Part shown: positions 7,662 to 15,946 of the stretch, piece by piece | Numbering within the stretch: position 1 is the stretch's first letter | Layout of the letters: every line of letters starts with the position of its first letter | NCBI RefSeq assembly: GCF_018390635.1 | Contig: NZ_JAHBGE010000044.1 | Location: forward strand, 374,769 to 438,768 | Source: Ancylobacter lacus | GTDB taxonomy: Bacteria; Pseudomonadota; Alphaproteobacteria; Rhizobiales; Xanthobacteraceae | DNA length: 64,000 nt | Direction of reading: 5' to 3' | The notes under the pieces: generated by a model | What the model was told of the DNA's origin: nothing | Databases searched by the model: none | The model's input: the letters and a program-made list of their open reading frames with translations, nothing else | Translations under genes and position numbers: made by a program

Positions 7662-9578
7662 ATGGCCACCATCGACATCGTCTCCCCCGGGGAGAGCGAC
7701 AGCGCGTTGTCCGCCGCCATCACGGCGCTGCATGTCGGCGGCTGGAAGACCGTCGCCGATCTTGCCGTCCGGAACGCCCTGCCGGACCGCCGCCGTGCCG
7801 TCGGCATGGTGGTGTTCGTGGCGAGCGAGGGCATCGCCTACCAGCTCGTCGACGGCACCGACAACACCAGCTGGCGCCAGCTTCTCGCCGCCCCGGTCAG
7901 CGGTGTCTCCGGCGACACGGTGGTGGTGGATGGATTGACCACCGACACCACGCCGACCCTGACCGGGTCGGCTCCGCCCGGCGCCCCGGTCGAGGTCGTG
8001 GTGGTCAGCTCCGGCGGTACCGCGACCACGCTGACGACCACCGCGAACAGCGCCGGCGTGTGGACCGCGACGCTCTCGACGCCGGTCGGCAACTCCTACA
8101 AGGTCCATGCCCGCGTCCTGCCGGTGGCCTACAGCTTCGCGGTGGTTTCGGGCTGGAAGGCGGTCGCCACCATTGCCGACGCCAACCACAGCGGCCTCTA
8201 CACCACCACCGGCTCGGACATCTCCGCCACTTATCGCCGCCCGCACTACATGACGGTGGCGCATGGCGGCCGGATGCGGTTGCGCTATTTCAACGGCTAC
8301 CTTGACACCACGACCCCTTCCGAGGTGGCAGGGCCGAATGCGATCGCCGTCAAGGCGTCGATCGAATATCCCGCGGGGACCTTCACGCCGGTGACGTGGT
8401 CTGGGGCGGGCAGCGTCACCCTGACCGGCGGGCAGGTGCTGGACAGCGACGACATCATGATCGCCATACCGCCGGGAACCCAGTTCTGGACGCGCACCTA
8501 TGTCAGCGTCGCCGGCGTCGGAATGAAATGGCCGCTCGGCTATGCGGTGGGCTCCACCGCGTCCACCAACATCCTCGGTATGAGCGGAGGCGGTCGCACG
8601 CTGAGCAGCGATCTCACCACCAGCGGCACCATCGCCAATCTCTCCACCACCTCGTACGGACCGAGCGCCGTTTTCGGCAATCCCGCTGTCGGTACCCGTT
8701 CGGTGGCCTTCGTTGGCGACTCCATTGCCACGGGACAGGGAGACCAGGACATCTCCGCCGGCAATGACGGCGGCTTCATCGTGCGCGCCATCAACAACCG
8801 CTATGGCTGGGTCCGCGTCTCCAGGCCGGGCGAACGGCTGCAGCAGGCGGCATTGAACTTCACGATGCGCGGGCAGATCATCAGCCAGGCGGCGACTCTC
8901 TTTATCTGCCAGCACGGCGTCAACGACCCTGGAGCGGGTCGCACCACAGCCCAGATGCAGGCGGACTACATCACTCTTTGGGGGTTGGTGTCGTCGCAGG
9001 GCATCCCTGTGTGGCAGACGACCCTGACGCCGCGCCCGGCCGCGGCCGCCGATGGCTGGATGACGCTTGCCGGGCAGACGCTCAGCAGCTCGGAGGGTGT
9101 TCGGTCGGGCGTTAACGTCTGGCTGAGGGACGGCGCCCCGATCATCGCTGGCGCGGCGGCGCCTGTGGGGTCCACGACCGCGATCCGCGCCGGAGAGACG
9201 GGGCACCCACTGGCGAAAGTGGTGGACAGCGCTGCGGCGGTCGAGGACCTCGCCACCGGCAAGTGGAAGCCGCCCTTCGACCTGCGGACGGTGACCGACG
9301 CCGTGACCGCCATCGGCTCGACCACGCTCACCTCGGCAACCGCGGCCTTCGCGGCGGGCGACCAGTGGAAGCGCATCTGGGTTTCGGGGGCGATGTCCTC
9401 GCCGGTGCAGATTTCGGCCGTCGTCAATGCGACCACCGTGACCCTGTCGTCGGCGGCGACGGCGACGCTTTCCGGTGCCACGGCGCTTTTCGGGACCCGC
9501 AACACCGATGACGGTGTCCACCCCACCACGCCGGGTCACAAGGCCATGGCTGACCGGCTGGTCGCCGCCGGGCTGTAA
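7662..9578 (+). CDS. Phage/GTA spike or fibre protein with SGNH hydrolase domain
   Basis: This 638-residue protein has three parts. Residues about 1-80 resemble attachment regions of phage fibre proteins. Residues about 85-150 form a Thr/Val-rich Ig-like domain. The C-terminal part is an SGNH/GDSL esterase. The esterase motifs are VGDSIATG with nucleophile S354, HGVNDPG with N421, and DDGVHPTTPGH giving D617 and H620. Between blocks III and V there is an unusually long insert of roughly 190 residues containing another beta-rich stretch. SGNH domains in phage fibres remove acyl groups from capsule or O-antigen. The GC content of the middle is slightly lower than its surroundings, as expected for a rapidly exchanged host-recognition gene. 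It probably works with the spike-base protein upstream. Confidence 0.8.
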   Translation: MATIDIVSPGESDSALSAAITALHVGGWKTVADLAVRNALPDRRRAVGMVVFVASEGIAYQLVDGTDNTSWRQLLAAPVSGVSGDTVVVDGLTTDTTPTLTGSAPPGAPVEVVVVSSGGTATTLTTTANSAGVWTATLSTPVGNSYKVHARVLPVAYSFAVVSGWKAVATIADANHSGLYTTTGSDISATYRRPHYMTVAHGGRMRLRYFNGYLDTTTPSEVAGPNAIAVKASIEYPAGTFTPVTWSGAGSVTLTGGQVLDSDDIMIAIPPGTQFWTRTYVSVAGVGMKWPLGYAVGSTASTNILGMSGGGRTLSSDLTTSGTIANLSTTSYGPSAVFGNPAVGTRSVAFVGDSIATGQGDQDISAGNDGGFIVRAINNRYGWVRVSRPGERLQQAALNFTMRGQIISQAATLFICQHGVNDPGAGRTTAQMQADYITLWGLVSSQGIPVWQTTLTPRPAAAADGWMTLAGQTLSSSEGVRSGVNVWLRDGAPIIAGAAAPVGSTTAIRAGETGHPLAKVVDSAAAVEDLATGKWKPPFDLRTVTDAVTAIGSTTLTSATAAFAAGDQWKRIWVSGAMSSPVQISAVVNATTVTLSSAATATLSGATALFGTRNTDDGVHPTTPGHKAMADRLVAAGL

Positions 9579-9879
9579 GGCTGGCGTCGGAGCTGCCGGC
9601 CTGGCGAGGTCGCGGCCCATGGCGGCCCCTTCCTTCGCCGTGGCTGTGGCGCGATCCGGCGGGTTGGCTGGGGCGCGGCATCGCTCGCGGTGCCGGGCCG
9701 TTCGAACGAACGTCCCGTTCGTGTTTCCTTACCTGCCCTTGTTACGCCGCGGCGGACCGTCGCCACGCCCCGGCGCGGGGCGTGGGCCCCGCCGTCCCGG
9801 CCGAGGGGGGATGCCTGCCGCGCGGCTCGGCTCGCCCGAGCGCGCCGGTTTCTTTTCCATCATCGCTGCGGAGCTACCC
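9579..9879. other. Intergenic region before the endolysin, with a compound palindrome
   Basis: This 301-base stretch contains no gene that I can support. Near its middle, 9699-9708 is the perfect palindrome CGTTCGAACG. Overlapping it, ACGAACG (9706-9712) pairs with CGTTCGT (9716-9722) across a 3-base loop. The arrangement could be an operator, or a short terminator for the spike genes. The downstream half is C/G-rich and leads into the endolysin ribosome-binding region. Confidence 0.45.
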
Positions 9880-10578
9880 ATGGCGCGCCATGTCAATGAG
9901 GAAGGTCTCGCCCTTATCCGGCAATGGGAGGGGCTGCGCCTCACCGCCTATCGCGATCCCGCCGGGATCTGGAGCATCGGCTATGGTCACACCGACGCCG
10001 CCGGTCCGCCCGCCGTCCGTCCCGGCCTCACCCTCACCGAACCGGAGGCCGCCGAGCTGCTGCGCCGCGATCTCGCCCGGTTCGAGACGGCGGTGGAGGC
10101 GGCGGTCACGGTGCCGCTGACCGACAACCAGTTCGCGGCTCTGGTGTCCTTCGTCTACAATGTCGGGCCGGCAAACTTCGCCCGGTCCACGCTGCTGAAG
10201 AAGCTCAATGCGGGCGATCATGGCGCGGTGCCGCGGGAGCTGGCCAAATGGACCAGGGCCGGCGGCAAGGCGCTGCCCGGCCTCGCCAACCGCCGGGCGG
10301 CCGAAGCTGGGCTATGGGCGAAGGGCGCCTTCGTGGCCTCGCAATATGTCGAGCCGGTCCCGGCGCCGAAGGTCGACGGGCTGGCCGGCCACGGCGCGGC
10401 GGCGACGCTGGCCGGGCTGGTGGGCACCGGCGCGACAGAGGCGGCGGAGCAGCTGCTGCCCTTCGCCAGCGCTTCCGCGCTTCTCCAGCATCTCTTCGTC
10501 GCGCTCTCCCTGCTGGGAGCGGCCACCACGCTGGTCGGGGTCTGGCAGAAGGCGCGGCAGGAGGCCGGGCTGGCGTGA
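9880..10578 (+). CDS. GH24 lysozyme-type endolysin with C-terminal membrane segment
   Basis: This 232-residue protein belongs to the phage T4-type lysozyme family (glycoside hydrolase 24), which cuts the glycan backbone of peptidoglycan and releases phage or GTA particles. The catalytic glutamate is E17 (RQWEGLRLTAYRD) and the aspartate is D26. The position of the usual third residue, Thr, is Ser32 in IWSIGYGHT. The conserved FVYNVGPANFARSTLLKKLN block confirms the family. After the catalytic domain a linker leads to a hydrophobic segment at about 200-222, so the enzyme may be membrane-tethered or have a holin-like tail. A classical Sec signal is absent. The ATG at 9880 starts the lysozyme domain; upstream in-frame codons are not needed. 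About 250 bases without a supported gene follow. Confidence 0.88.
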   Translation: MARHVNEEGLALIRQWEGLRLTAYRDPAGIWSIGYGHTDAAGPPAVRPGLTLTEPEAAELLRRDLARFETAVEAAVTVPLTDNQFAALVSFVYNVGPANFARSTLLKKLNAGDHGAVPRELAKWTRAGGKALPGLANRRAAEAGLWAKGAFVASQYVEPVPAPKVDGLAGHGAAATLAGLVGTGATEAAEQLLPFASASALLQHLFVALSLLGAATTLVGVWQKARQEAGLA

Positions 10579-10826
10579 GGCGGAGGGCATCCGCGGCCGT
10601 CCTTCCGGTGGCGGCGGCGCGCGACCCAGGCAAGGGAATTCCGCCGTCAGGCCGTGCGGGGGTTCCCGCCGCCTCGTCATTGCGGAAACACACCCATATG
10701 GCTGTCCGTCCGCGAGGCGCGGCCTCGCGTCGCGCAGGGGCTGTGGCCCGGCCGCGACCCTTGCCCGGGCGACCCGAAGCTGCAAGCCTTCGCCGGCAAA
10801 CCCTTGGTAGAAGGTGGAGGTTCGTG

Positions 10827-11339
10827 ATGCGCGCGGTGCTGGCCCCGGTACCGGCGGTCCACCTGACCTCGGCCCTTGCCGTATGCGCGGAGCGGGGGCG
10901 GGTGGCCTTCGGCACCCGTGATACCGACTTCTTTCCCGATCTCGCGCAGGAATACGGAGCCGGCATCGACGTCTTCGTCGTTGCGACCTCCGGTTACGGT
11001 GATCCCGATGGACTGGCCGGGCGCATCTTCTGTTCCACTTTCGCGGGATTCGTGCCAGCGGACAAGCGGCGCGGGCTGCACCCCGATCCCTCGGTGCGCC
11101 CTTACACGACGCTCGACCCGGCGGATCCCGACACACCCTGCTTCGGCTTCTGGGAGGTGAGCGGTCTTGCCCTCCTGCCTCCCGCCGTGCGGCTCGCCAG
11201 TTTCAGCGGGTTGAGCGGCAGCCGGCTGGCGAGGCCGCCCCGGCGGCCGCACTTCGTCACCATCTCGGTTGGCCTTCACCAGCTTGCCGCTGAGGCGGCG
11301 GGCGGGGGCGCCGCGTCGTGGTATCCCGCCCCGACCTGA
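10827..11339 (+). CDS. Hypothetical protein, unrecognised
   Basis: This 170-residue frame has its ATG six bases after an AAGGTGGAGG ribosome-binding site (10811-10820), which supports translation from here. The adjacent GTG at 10824 is an alternative. The protein has no membrane segment or signal peptide. It contains the stretches FGTRDTDFFPDLAQEYG, VVATSGYGDPDG and TPCFGFWEVSGLALLPP, with several aromatic and proline residues and only three cysteines. I do not recognise the family. It is co-directional with the endolysin but separated from it by about 250 bases holding no supported gene, and it ends 62 bases before the FeuP-like regulator. It may be the last cargo gene of the phage/GTA region or a host gene. 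Confidence 0.55.
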   Translation: MRAVLAPVPAVHLTSALAVCAERGRVAFGTRDTDFFPDLAQEYGAGIDVFVVATSGYGDPDGLAGRIFCSTFAGFVPADKRRGLHPDPSVRPYTTLDPADPDTPCFGFWEVSGLALLPPAVRLASFSGLSGSRLARPPRRPHFVTISVGLHQLAAEAAGGGAASWYPAPT

Positions 11340-11401
11340 CATCCGCCGCGCGCGGTGGCATTCTCCCGTCGGCATTTTCGGTGATCTGTGGGGGAAAGCA
11401 C

Positions 11402-12073
11402 GTGCGCCTGCTCGTCGTGGAGGACGATCCCGATCTCAACCGCCAGATCTATGAGGCGCTGACCGATGCGGGCTATGCCGTCGATCGCGCCTTCGACGGC
11501 GAGGAGGGCCACTATCTCGGCGAGAACGAGCCCTATGACGCGGTGGTGCTCGACATCGGCCTGCCCAAGCTCGACGGGCTTTCCGTGCTGGAATCCTGGC
11601 GGCGGGACGGGCGCAAGATGCCGGTGCTCATCCTCACCGCCCGTGACCGCTGGAGCGACAAGGTGCAGGGCTTCGATGCCGGCGCCGACGACTATGTCGC
11701 CAAGCCATTCCACATGGAGGAGGTGCTGGCGCGGGTGCGGGCGCTGCTGCGCCGGGCCACCGGCCATGCCGCCAGCGAGCTTTCCTGCGGGCCGGTGGCG
11801 CTCGACACCCGCTCCGGCCGGGTGAGCGTCGACGGCCGGCCGGTGAAGCTCACCTCGCACGAATACCGCCTGCTGGCCTATCTCATGCACCATGCCGGCC
11901 GTGTGGTGTCCCGCACCGAGCTGGTCGAGCATCTCTACGACCAGGATTTCGACCGCGATTCCAACACCATCGAGGTGTTCGTCGGCCGGCTGCGCAAGAA
12001 GCTCGGCATCGACGTGATCCAGACCGTGCGCGGCCTCGGCTATCTCCTGGCGGTGCCGGACGGTTCGCGCTGA
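11402..12073 (+). CDS. feuP: OmpR-family response regulator, FeuP/PhoP-like
   Basis: This 223-residue response regulator has a receiver domain (residues 1-115) with acidic pocket E8-D9, phospho-acceptor D51 in VVLDIGLP, switch Thr in ILTAR and Lys in VAKPFH. A winged-helix OmpR/PhoB DNA-binding domain follows (residues about 125-220, LTSHEYRLLAYLMHHAG, then DVIQTVRGLGYLL). It starts with GTG after a GGGGGAAAG site; in-frame codons upstream are ignored because the family starts at RLLVVEDD. It matches the FeuP group of rhizobia, which in Sinorhizobium controls cyclic beta-glucan export. The kinase gene follows after six bases. The FeuP name rests on sequence impression and on proximity to the ccm-degP-glnE block. 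Confidence 0.8.
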   Translation: MRLLVVEDDPDLNRQIYEALTDAGYAVDRAFDGEEGHYLGENEPYDAVVLDIGLPKLDGLSVLESWRRDGRKMPVLILTARDRWSDKVQGFDAGADDYVAKPFHMEEVLARVRALLRRATGHAASELSCGPVALDTRSGRVSVDGRPVKLTSHEYRLLAYLMHHAGRVVSRTELVEHLYDQDFDRDSNTIEVFVGRLRKKLGIDVIQTVRGLGYLLAVPDGSR

Positions 12074-12079
12074 CCCCGG

Positions 12080-13456
12080 ATGCGCCCCGGTTCGCTCGCG
12101 GTACGCCTGTTCGTCTCCGCCACCGTGGTCATGGTGGCGGTGCTGCTCGTGGTGGCGCTGGCGCTCGCCTCGATCTACCGCGAGGCGGTGGAGCGCGCCT
12201 TTGACCGCCGGCTGGACGTCTACCTCAAGACCATCGTCGCCGATGTCGCCAACGCCCCGGCGCGGACCATGCCGGAGCCGACCACGCTGGGCGACCCGGT
12301 GTTCGATTTCCCGCTCTCGGGCTGGTACTGGCAGATCACCCGCATCGACGGACCGGCCCGGCAGTACAAGACCGCGCGCTCGCTGCCGGAGGGCAACCTT
12401 CCGCTGCTGCTGGACCAGGGTTCGCCGGCCGATGTCAGCGGCCTGCGCGAAGGCTATGCCGAAGGACCCGCCGGCCAGCACCTGCGGCTGATCGAGCGGC
12501 TGGTCGATCTCGGCGAGGACGGGCGCTATGTCGTCGCGGTGGCGGCGGATTCGGCGGAAATCCAGGAGGAGGCGGCCGGCTTCAACACCGCGCTCGCCCT
12601 CACCTTCGCGGTGCTCGCCGCCGCCTTCCTCCTCACCCTGCTGTTTCAGGTGCGGTTCGGCCTGCGCCCGCTCAAGCGCATGCGCGCCGGTCTCGCCGCG
12701 GTGCGGGCCGGCACCGCCGAGAAGCTGGACGGCCGCTTTCCCGTCGAGATCGCGCCGCTGGTCGGCGAGGTCAACGCGCTGATCGACAGCAACCGCGAGA
12801 TCGTGGAGCGGGCCCGCATGCATGTCGGCAATCTCGCCCACGCGCTGAAGACGCCCATCGCGGTGCTGCGCAACGAGGCGGCCAAGAGCGTCGGGGTCGA
12901 TCCGCTCGCCGCCAAGGTGGACGAGCAGGCCGGCATCATGGCGGCGCAGGTGGCCCACCATCTCGACCGCGCCCGCATGGCGGCGCGGGTACAGGTCGTG
13001 GCGACGGTGGAGGAGGTGGCGCCGATCGTGGAGGCGCTCGCCCGCACGCTGGGCAAGATTCACCGCGGCCGCGGCATCGAGGTGGAAACCGAGGTCGCCG
13101 CCGGCGTCCGCTTCCGCGGCGAGCGGCAGGACCTCGAGGAGGTGCTCGGCAATCTCATCGACAATGGCTGCAAATGGGCCCGCTCGCTGGTCGAGGTGGC
13201 GGTGAGCCTGCCGCCCGCCGGGCTGGGGGAACGGGCCTTCTTCGAGGTGATCATCGACGATGACGGCCCCGGCCTCACCGAGGAACAGCGGGTTGAGGCG
13301 CTGAAGCGCGGCAAGCGGCTGGACGAGACCATGCCGGGCTCCGGGCTCGGCCTGTCCATCGTCAGCGAGCTGGTCGGCATCTATGGCGGCCGGTTCACGC
13401 TGGCAACCTCGCCCTTTGGCGGGCTGCGCTGTATCGTGCGGCTTCCGGCGGCGTGA
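12080..13456 (+). CDS. feuQ: Sensor histidine kinase, FeuQ/PhoQ-like
   Basis: This 458-residue membrane kinase partners the preceding regulator. It has transmembrane helix 1 (about 8-32), a periplasmic sensor domain of about 140 residues and transmembrane helix 2 (about 171-193), followed by a HAMP-like linker. The phospho-acceptor is H254 in NLAHALKTPI, which is typical of the PhoQ/FeuQ subgroup. The ATPase motifs are the N box (NLIDNGCKWA), G1 (DDDGPGL) and G2 (GSGLGLSIVSELVG). The ATG lies seven bases after the regulator stop, so the pair is an operon. The signal is unknown. FeuQ of Sinorhizobium responds to osmotic conditions, and divalent cations are the signal for PhoQ. The choice between these is not visible here. 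Confidence 0.82.
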   Translation: MRPGSLAVRLFVSATVVMVAVLLVVALALASIYREAVERAFDRRLDVYLKTIVADVANAPARTMPEPTTLGDPVFDFPLSGWYWQITRIDGPARQYKTARSLPEGNLPLLLDQGSPADVSGLREGYAEGPAGQHLRLIERLVDLGEDGRYVVAVAADSAEIQEEAAGFNTALALTFAVLAAAFLLTLLFQVRFGLRPLKRMRAGLAAVRAGTAEKLDGRFPVEIAPLVGEVNALIDSNREIVERARMHVGNLAHALKTPIAVLRNEAAKSVGVDPLAAKVDEQAGIMAAQVAHHLDRARMAARVQVVATVEEVAPIVEALARTLGKIHRGRGIEVETEVAAGVRFRGERQDLEEVLGNLIDNGCKWARSLVEVAVSLPPAGLGERAFFEVIIDDDGPGLTEEQRVEALKRGKRLDETMPGSGLGLSIVSELVGIYGGRFTLATSPFGGLRCIVRLPAA

Positions 13457-13539
13457 GGGCCGCCAGCCAAGGTTTCGCCCGAATCGTCGGCTTTGTGCCA
13501 GGGTGACACGACATACCGCCCGTTGGGGAAAGGCTTTTC

Positions 13540-14013
13540 ATGCGCGCCTATCAGTTCGTTGCCGTCGGTCTCGTCGGCGTTGCCCTCGCCGGCTGCTCGT
13601 CCACCAATTCCACCATGGGTCCGAAGACCACCGGCGGCGCGGCGATCGGCGCCATCACCGGCGGCGTCATCGGCCAGCTCGCCGGCCACACCGCCACCAG
13701 CACGCTGATCGGTGCCGGCGTCGGCGGCCTCATCGGCGGCATGATCGGCAACGCGCTCGACCAGGAAGACCGCAACCGCGCCGCCCAGGCCGAGCAGCAG
13801 GCGCTGGAGAGCGGCGCCCCCGGCGCCCCGGTGAGCTGGCGCGGCGACAGCGGCAATTACGGCACCATCGTCGCCGGCCCGGCCTATGCCCGCGGCCCGT
13901 CGCCGCGCTGCCGCGAGTTCACCCACACCATCTACATCAACGGCCAGCCGCAGACCGCCCGCGGCACCGCCTGCCGCAATCCGGACGGCACCTGGACCCC
14001 GGTTCAGGGCTGA
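13540..14013 (+). CDS. Glycine-zipper outer-membrane lipoprotein (17 kDa surface-antigen type)
   Basis: This 157-residue protein has a signal peptide with lipobox LAGC (residues 16-19, lipidated C19), so it should be anchored in a membrane by lipid. Residues about 32-70 form a glycine zipper (repeated GxxxG, as in GGVIGQLAG and GAGVGGLIGGMIG), which usually packs helices in membranes. A charged helix (QEDRNRAAQAEQQALE) follows. The C-terminal domain has the conserved pattern C..F...I..NGQ...ARGTACR.PDGTW of the 17 kDa surface-antigen family, with two cysteines. Such proteins help keep the envelope intact, but their exact task is unknown. A strong terminator follows its stop codon, so it is probably transcribed alone. 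Confidence 0.85.
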   Translation: MRAYQFVAVGLVGVALAGCSSTNSTMGPKTTGGAAIGAITGGVIGQLAGHTATSTLIGAGVGGLIGGMIGNALDQEDRNRAAQAEQQALESGAPGAPVSWRGDSGNYGTIVAGPAYARGPSPRCREFTHTIYINGQPQTARGTACRNPDGTWTPVQG

Positions 14014-14063
14014 TTCCCGCCTCGCGCCGCCGGGGCCGACCCGGCGCGGTACCGCAGGATGCG

Positions 14064-14096
14064 AACCCCGGCCCCCTCGCGGCCGGGGTTTTCGTT
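14064..14096 (+). terminator. Intrinsic terminator after the lipoprotein gene
   Basis: A perfect 10-bp inverted repeat (AACCCCGGCC at 14064-14073 and GGCCGGGGTT at 14081-14090) with a 7-base loop is followed by TTTCGTT. This is a standard rho-independent terminator that separates the lipoprotein gene from the ccm operon. Confidence 0.85.
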
Positions 14097-14227
14097 CCGG
14101 GGTGCGGCGCTTCCCCGCAGCGGACGCCGCGCTCGCGCCACTGTGACACTGCGGCGGCCGGTGCGGCGCCCTTGGCGATTGGCGCGGGACGCGCGGTCGG
14201 CTACCTCAGCCCATCAGAGGGACATCG

Positions 14228-15424
14228 ATGACGCTGTGGTTGATCTTCGCGGTGATGACCGGCGCCGCCGTGCTGGCGGTGCTCTGGCCGTTGCGCACCG
14301 GGGCGGCGCTGGCGGGCGCCGACGAGCGGCAGGCTGATCTCGCGGTCTATCGCGACCAGCTCGACGAGATCGAGCGCGACCGCAGCGCCGGGCTGATCGG
14401 TGCGCGCGAGGGCGAGGCGGCCCGCACCGAGATCGCCCGCCGCATGCTGCGCGCCGCCGACGAAGGAAGAGGCACCGTCGCCACCGCCTCGGACCGCCGC
14501 CGACGCATCGCCGCCGTGGTGGCGCTGGTGGGCGTGCCGGCGATCGCTGGCGGGCTCTATGTCGGCCTCGGCTCGCCCGATCTGCCCGGCCAGCCGCTGT
14601 CGGCCCGGCTCTCGGCCGATCCCGCCACCGCCGACATCGCGGTGCTGGTGCGCCGGGTGGAGAGCCATCTGGAAGCCAATCCCGATGACGGCCGGGGCTA
14701 TGAGGTGGTCGCGCCGATCTATTACCGCGTCGGCCGGCTGGAGGACGCGGTGCGGGCGTGGGAGACCGCGATCCGGCTGCTCGGCCCCAGCGCGCCGCGC
14801 GAGACCGGGCTCGGCGAAGCGGAAACCGCGCTGGCCGGCGGTGTCGTCACCGCCGACGCGCAGAAGGCGTTCGAGCGGGCGCTGGCGCTCGATCCCACGT
14901 CGGTGAAGGCCAATTATTATCTCGGGCTCGGCGCCGCGCAGGACGGCCGCCGCCAGGACGCGATCGACCGCTGGAGCCGGCTGGTCGCCGGCGCCCCCGC
15001 CGACGCGCCGTGGCTGCCCATGGTGAAGGCCGCGCTCGACCGGCTCGCCAGCACGGACGCCGAGGCCCCGGCGGGCCAGCCGCCCGCCGCCACGCCGCCC
15101 GCCGGCGCGCCTCCCGCCGCGGCGGGCGCTTCCGCGCCGCCGGCGCCGGGGCCGGACGCGGCGGATGTCGCCAATGCCGCGGCGATGACGCCGGAGCAGC
15201 GCGCCGCCATGGTGCGTGGCATGGTGGAGCGGCTCGCGACCCGGCTTCAGGCCAATGGCGACGACCTCGAGGGCTGGCTGCGGCTGGTGCGGGCGTGGAA
15301 CGTGCTCGGCGAGCCGGAAAAGGCGAAGGCGGCTGCCGGCGATGCCCGCCGGGCCTTCACCGCCGACCCCGCCGCCACCCAGCGCATCGACGCGCTGACG
15401 CAGGAACTGGGACTGGGGAGCTGA
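14228..15424 (+). CDS. ccmI: Cytochrome c maturation protein CcmI
   Basis: This 398-residue protein is CcmI (CycH), the apocytochrome c chaperone that hands the polypeptide to the CcmFH haem lyase in the periplasm. It starts with a membrane helix (about 4-22, [20 protein letters not shown]). The conserved cytoplasmic [17 protein letters not shown] region comes next, then a second membrane helix (about 95-118), then a periplasmic TPR domain from about residue 140 ([16 protein letters not shown] and [13 protein letters not shown] repeats). An Ala/Pro-rich linker and a last conserved helical region follow. It is the first gene of ccmIEFH; ccmE begins two bases after its stop. The ccmABCD genes are not in this window. 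Confidence 0.93.
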   Translation: MTLWLIFAVMTGAAVLAVLWPLRTGAALAGADERQADLAVYRDQLDEIERDRSAGLIGAREGEAARTEIARRMLRAADEGRGTVATASDRRRRIAAVVALVGVPAIAGGLYVGLGSPDLPGQPLSARLSADPATADIAVLVRRVESHLEANPDDGRGYEVVAPIYYRVGRLEDAVRAWETAIRLLGPSAPRETGLGEAETALAGGVVTADAQKAFERALALDPTSVKANYYLGLGAAQDGRRQDAIDRWSRLVAGAPADAPWLPMVKAALDRLASTDAEAPAGQPPAATPPAGAPPAAAGASAPPAPGPDAADVANAAAMTPEQRAAMVRGMVERLATRLQANGDDLEGWLRLVRAWNVLGEPEKAKAAAGDARRAFTADPAATQRIDALTQELGLGS

Positions 15425-15426
15425 CC

Positions 15427-15936
15427 ATGACCCGCAAGAGCCGCCGCCTGCTGCTGATCTCCTGCGCGCTCGGCGTGCTCGGCATCGCCGCGGGGCTGGT
15501 GCTGTTTGCGCTTTCCGACACCATCGTGTTCTTCCGCTCGCCCAGCGACATCGCCGCCCAGCACCCCGCGCCGGGCACCCGCCTGCGGCTCGGCGGCCTC
15601 GTCAAGGCCGGCTCGGTGGACCGGCAGGACGGCACCCATGTGCGCTTCGTGGTGACGGATGGCGGCGCCGACGTGCCGGTGTCCTATGTCGGCATCCTGC
15701 CCGATCTGTTCCGTGAGGGGCAGGGCGTGGTCGCCGAGGGCACGCTCGAGCCGGATGGCGGCTTCCGCGCCGACACCGTTCTCGCCAAGCACGACGAGAA
15801 ATACATGCCGAAGGAAGTGGTCGAGGCACTGAAGAAGCAGGGCGTCTGGCAGGAAGGGGAGGGCGGCGTTCCCGCGCGTGCCACGCCTCCCGCCACGCCT
15901 CCCGCCGTGCCGGGTCCCACCAGCAGCGCACAGTGA
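15427..15936 (+). CDS. ccmE: Haem chaperone CcmE
   Basis: CcmE (CycJ) binds haem covalently in the periplasm and passes it to the CcmF/CcmH lyase. The 169-residue protein has an N-terminal membrane anchor (about 8-28) followed by the OB-fold domain. The haem-attaching histidine is H122 and the axial tyrosine is Y126, in the [10 protein letters not shown] motif with the standard H-x3-Y spacing. The C-terminus is a flexible Pro/Ala/Thr-rich tail, as is common in this family. The ATG starts two bases after the ccmI stop and ccmF follows after 10 bases, so the genes are cotranscribed. Confidence 0.95.
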   Translation: MTRKSRRLLLISCALGVLGIAAGLVLFALSDTIVFFRSPSDIAAQHPAPGTRLRLGGLVKAGSVDRQDGTHVRFVVTDGGADVPVSYVGILPDLFREGQGVVAEGTLEPDGGFRADTVLAKHDEKYMPKEVVEALKKQGVWQEGEGGVPARATPPATPPAVPGPTSSAQ

Positions 15937-15946
15937 GGCGAACGCC

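Noticed and set aside
9700-9731. Possible LexA (SOS) box before the endolysin
   Set aside because: GTTC and GAAC elements occur, but no pair has the required 7-base spacing.
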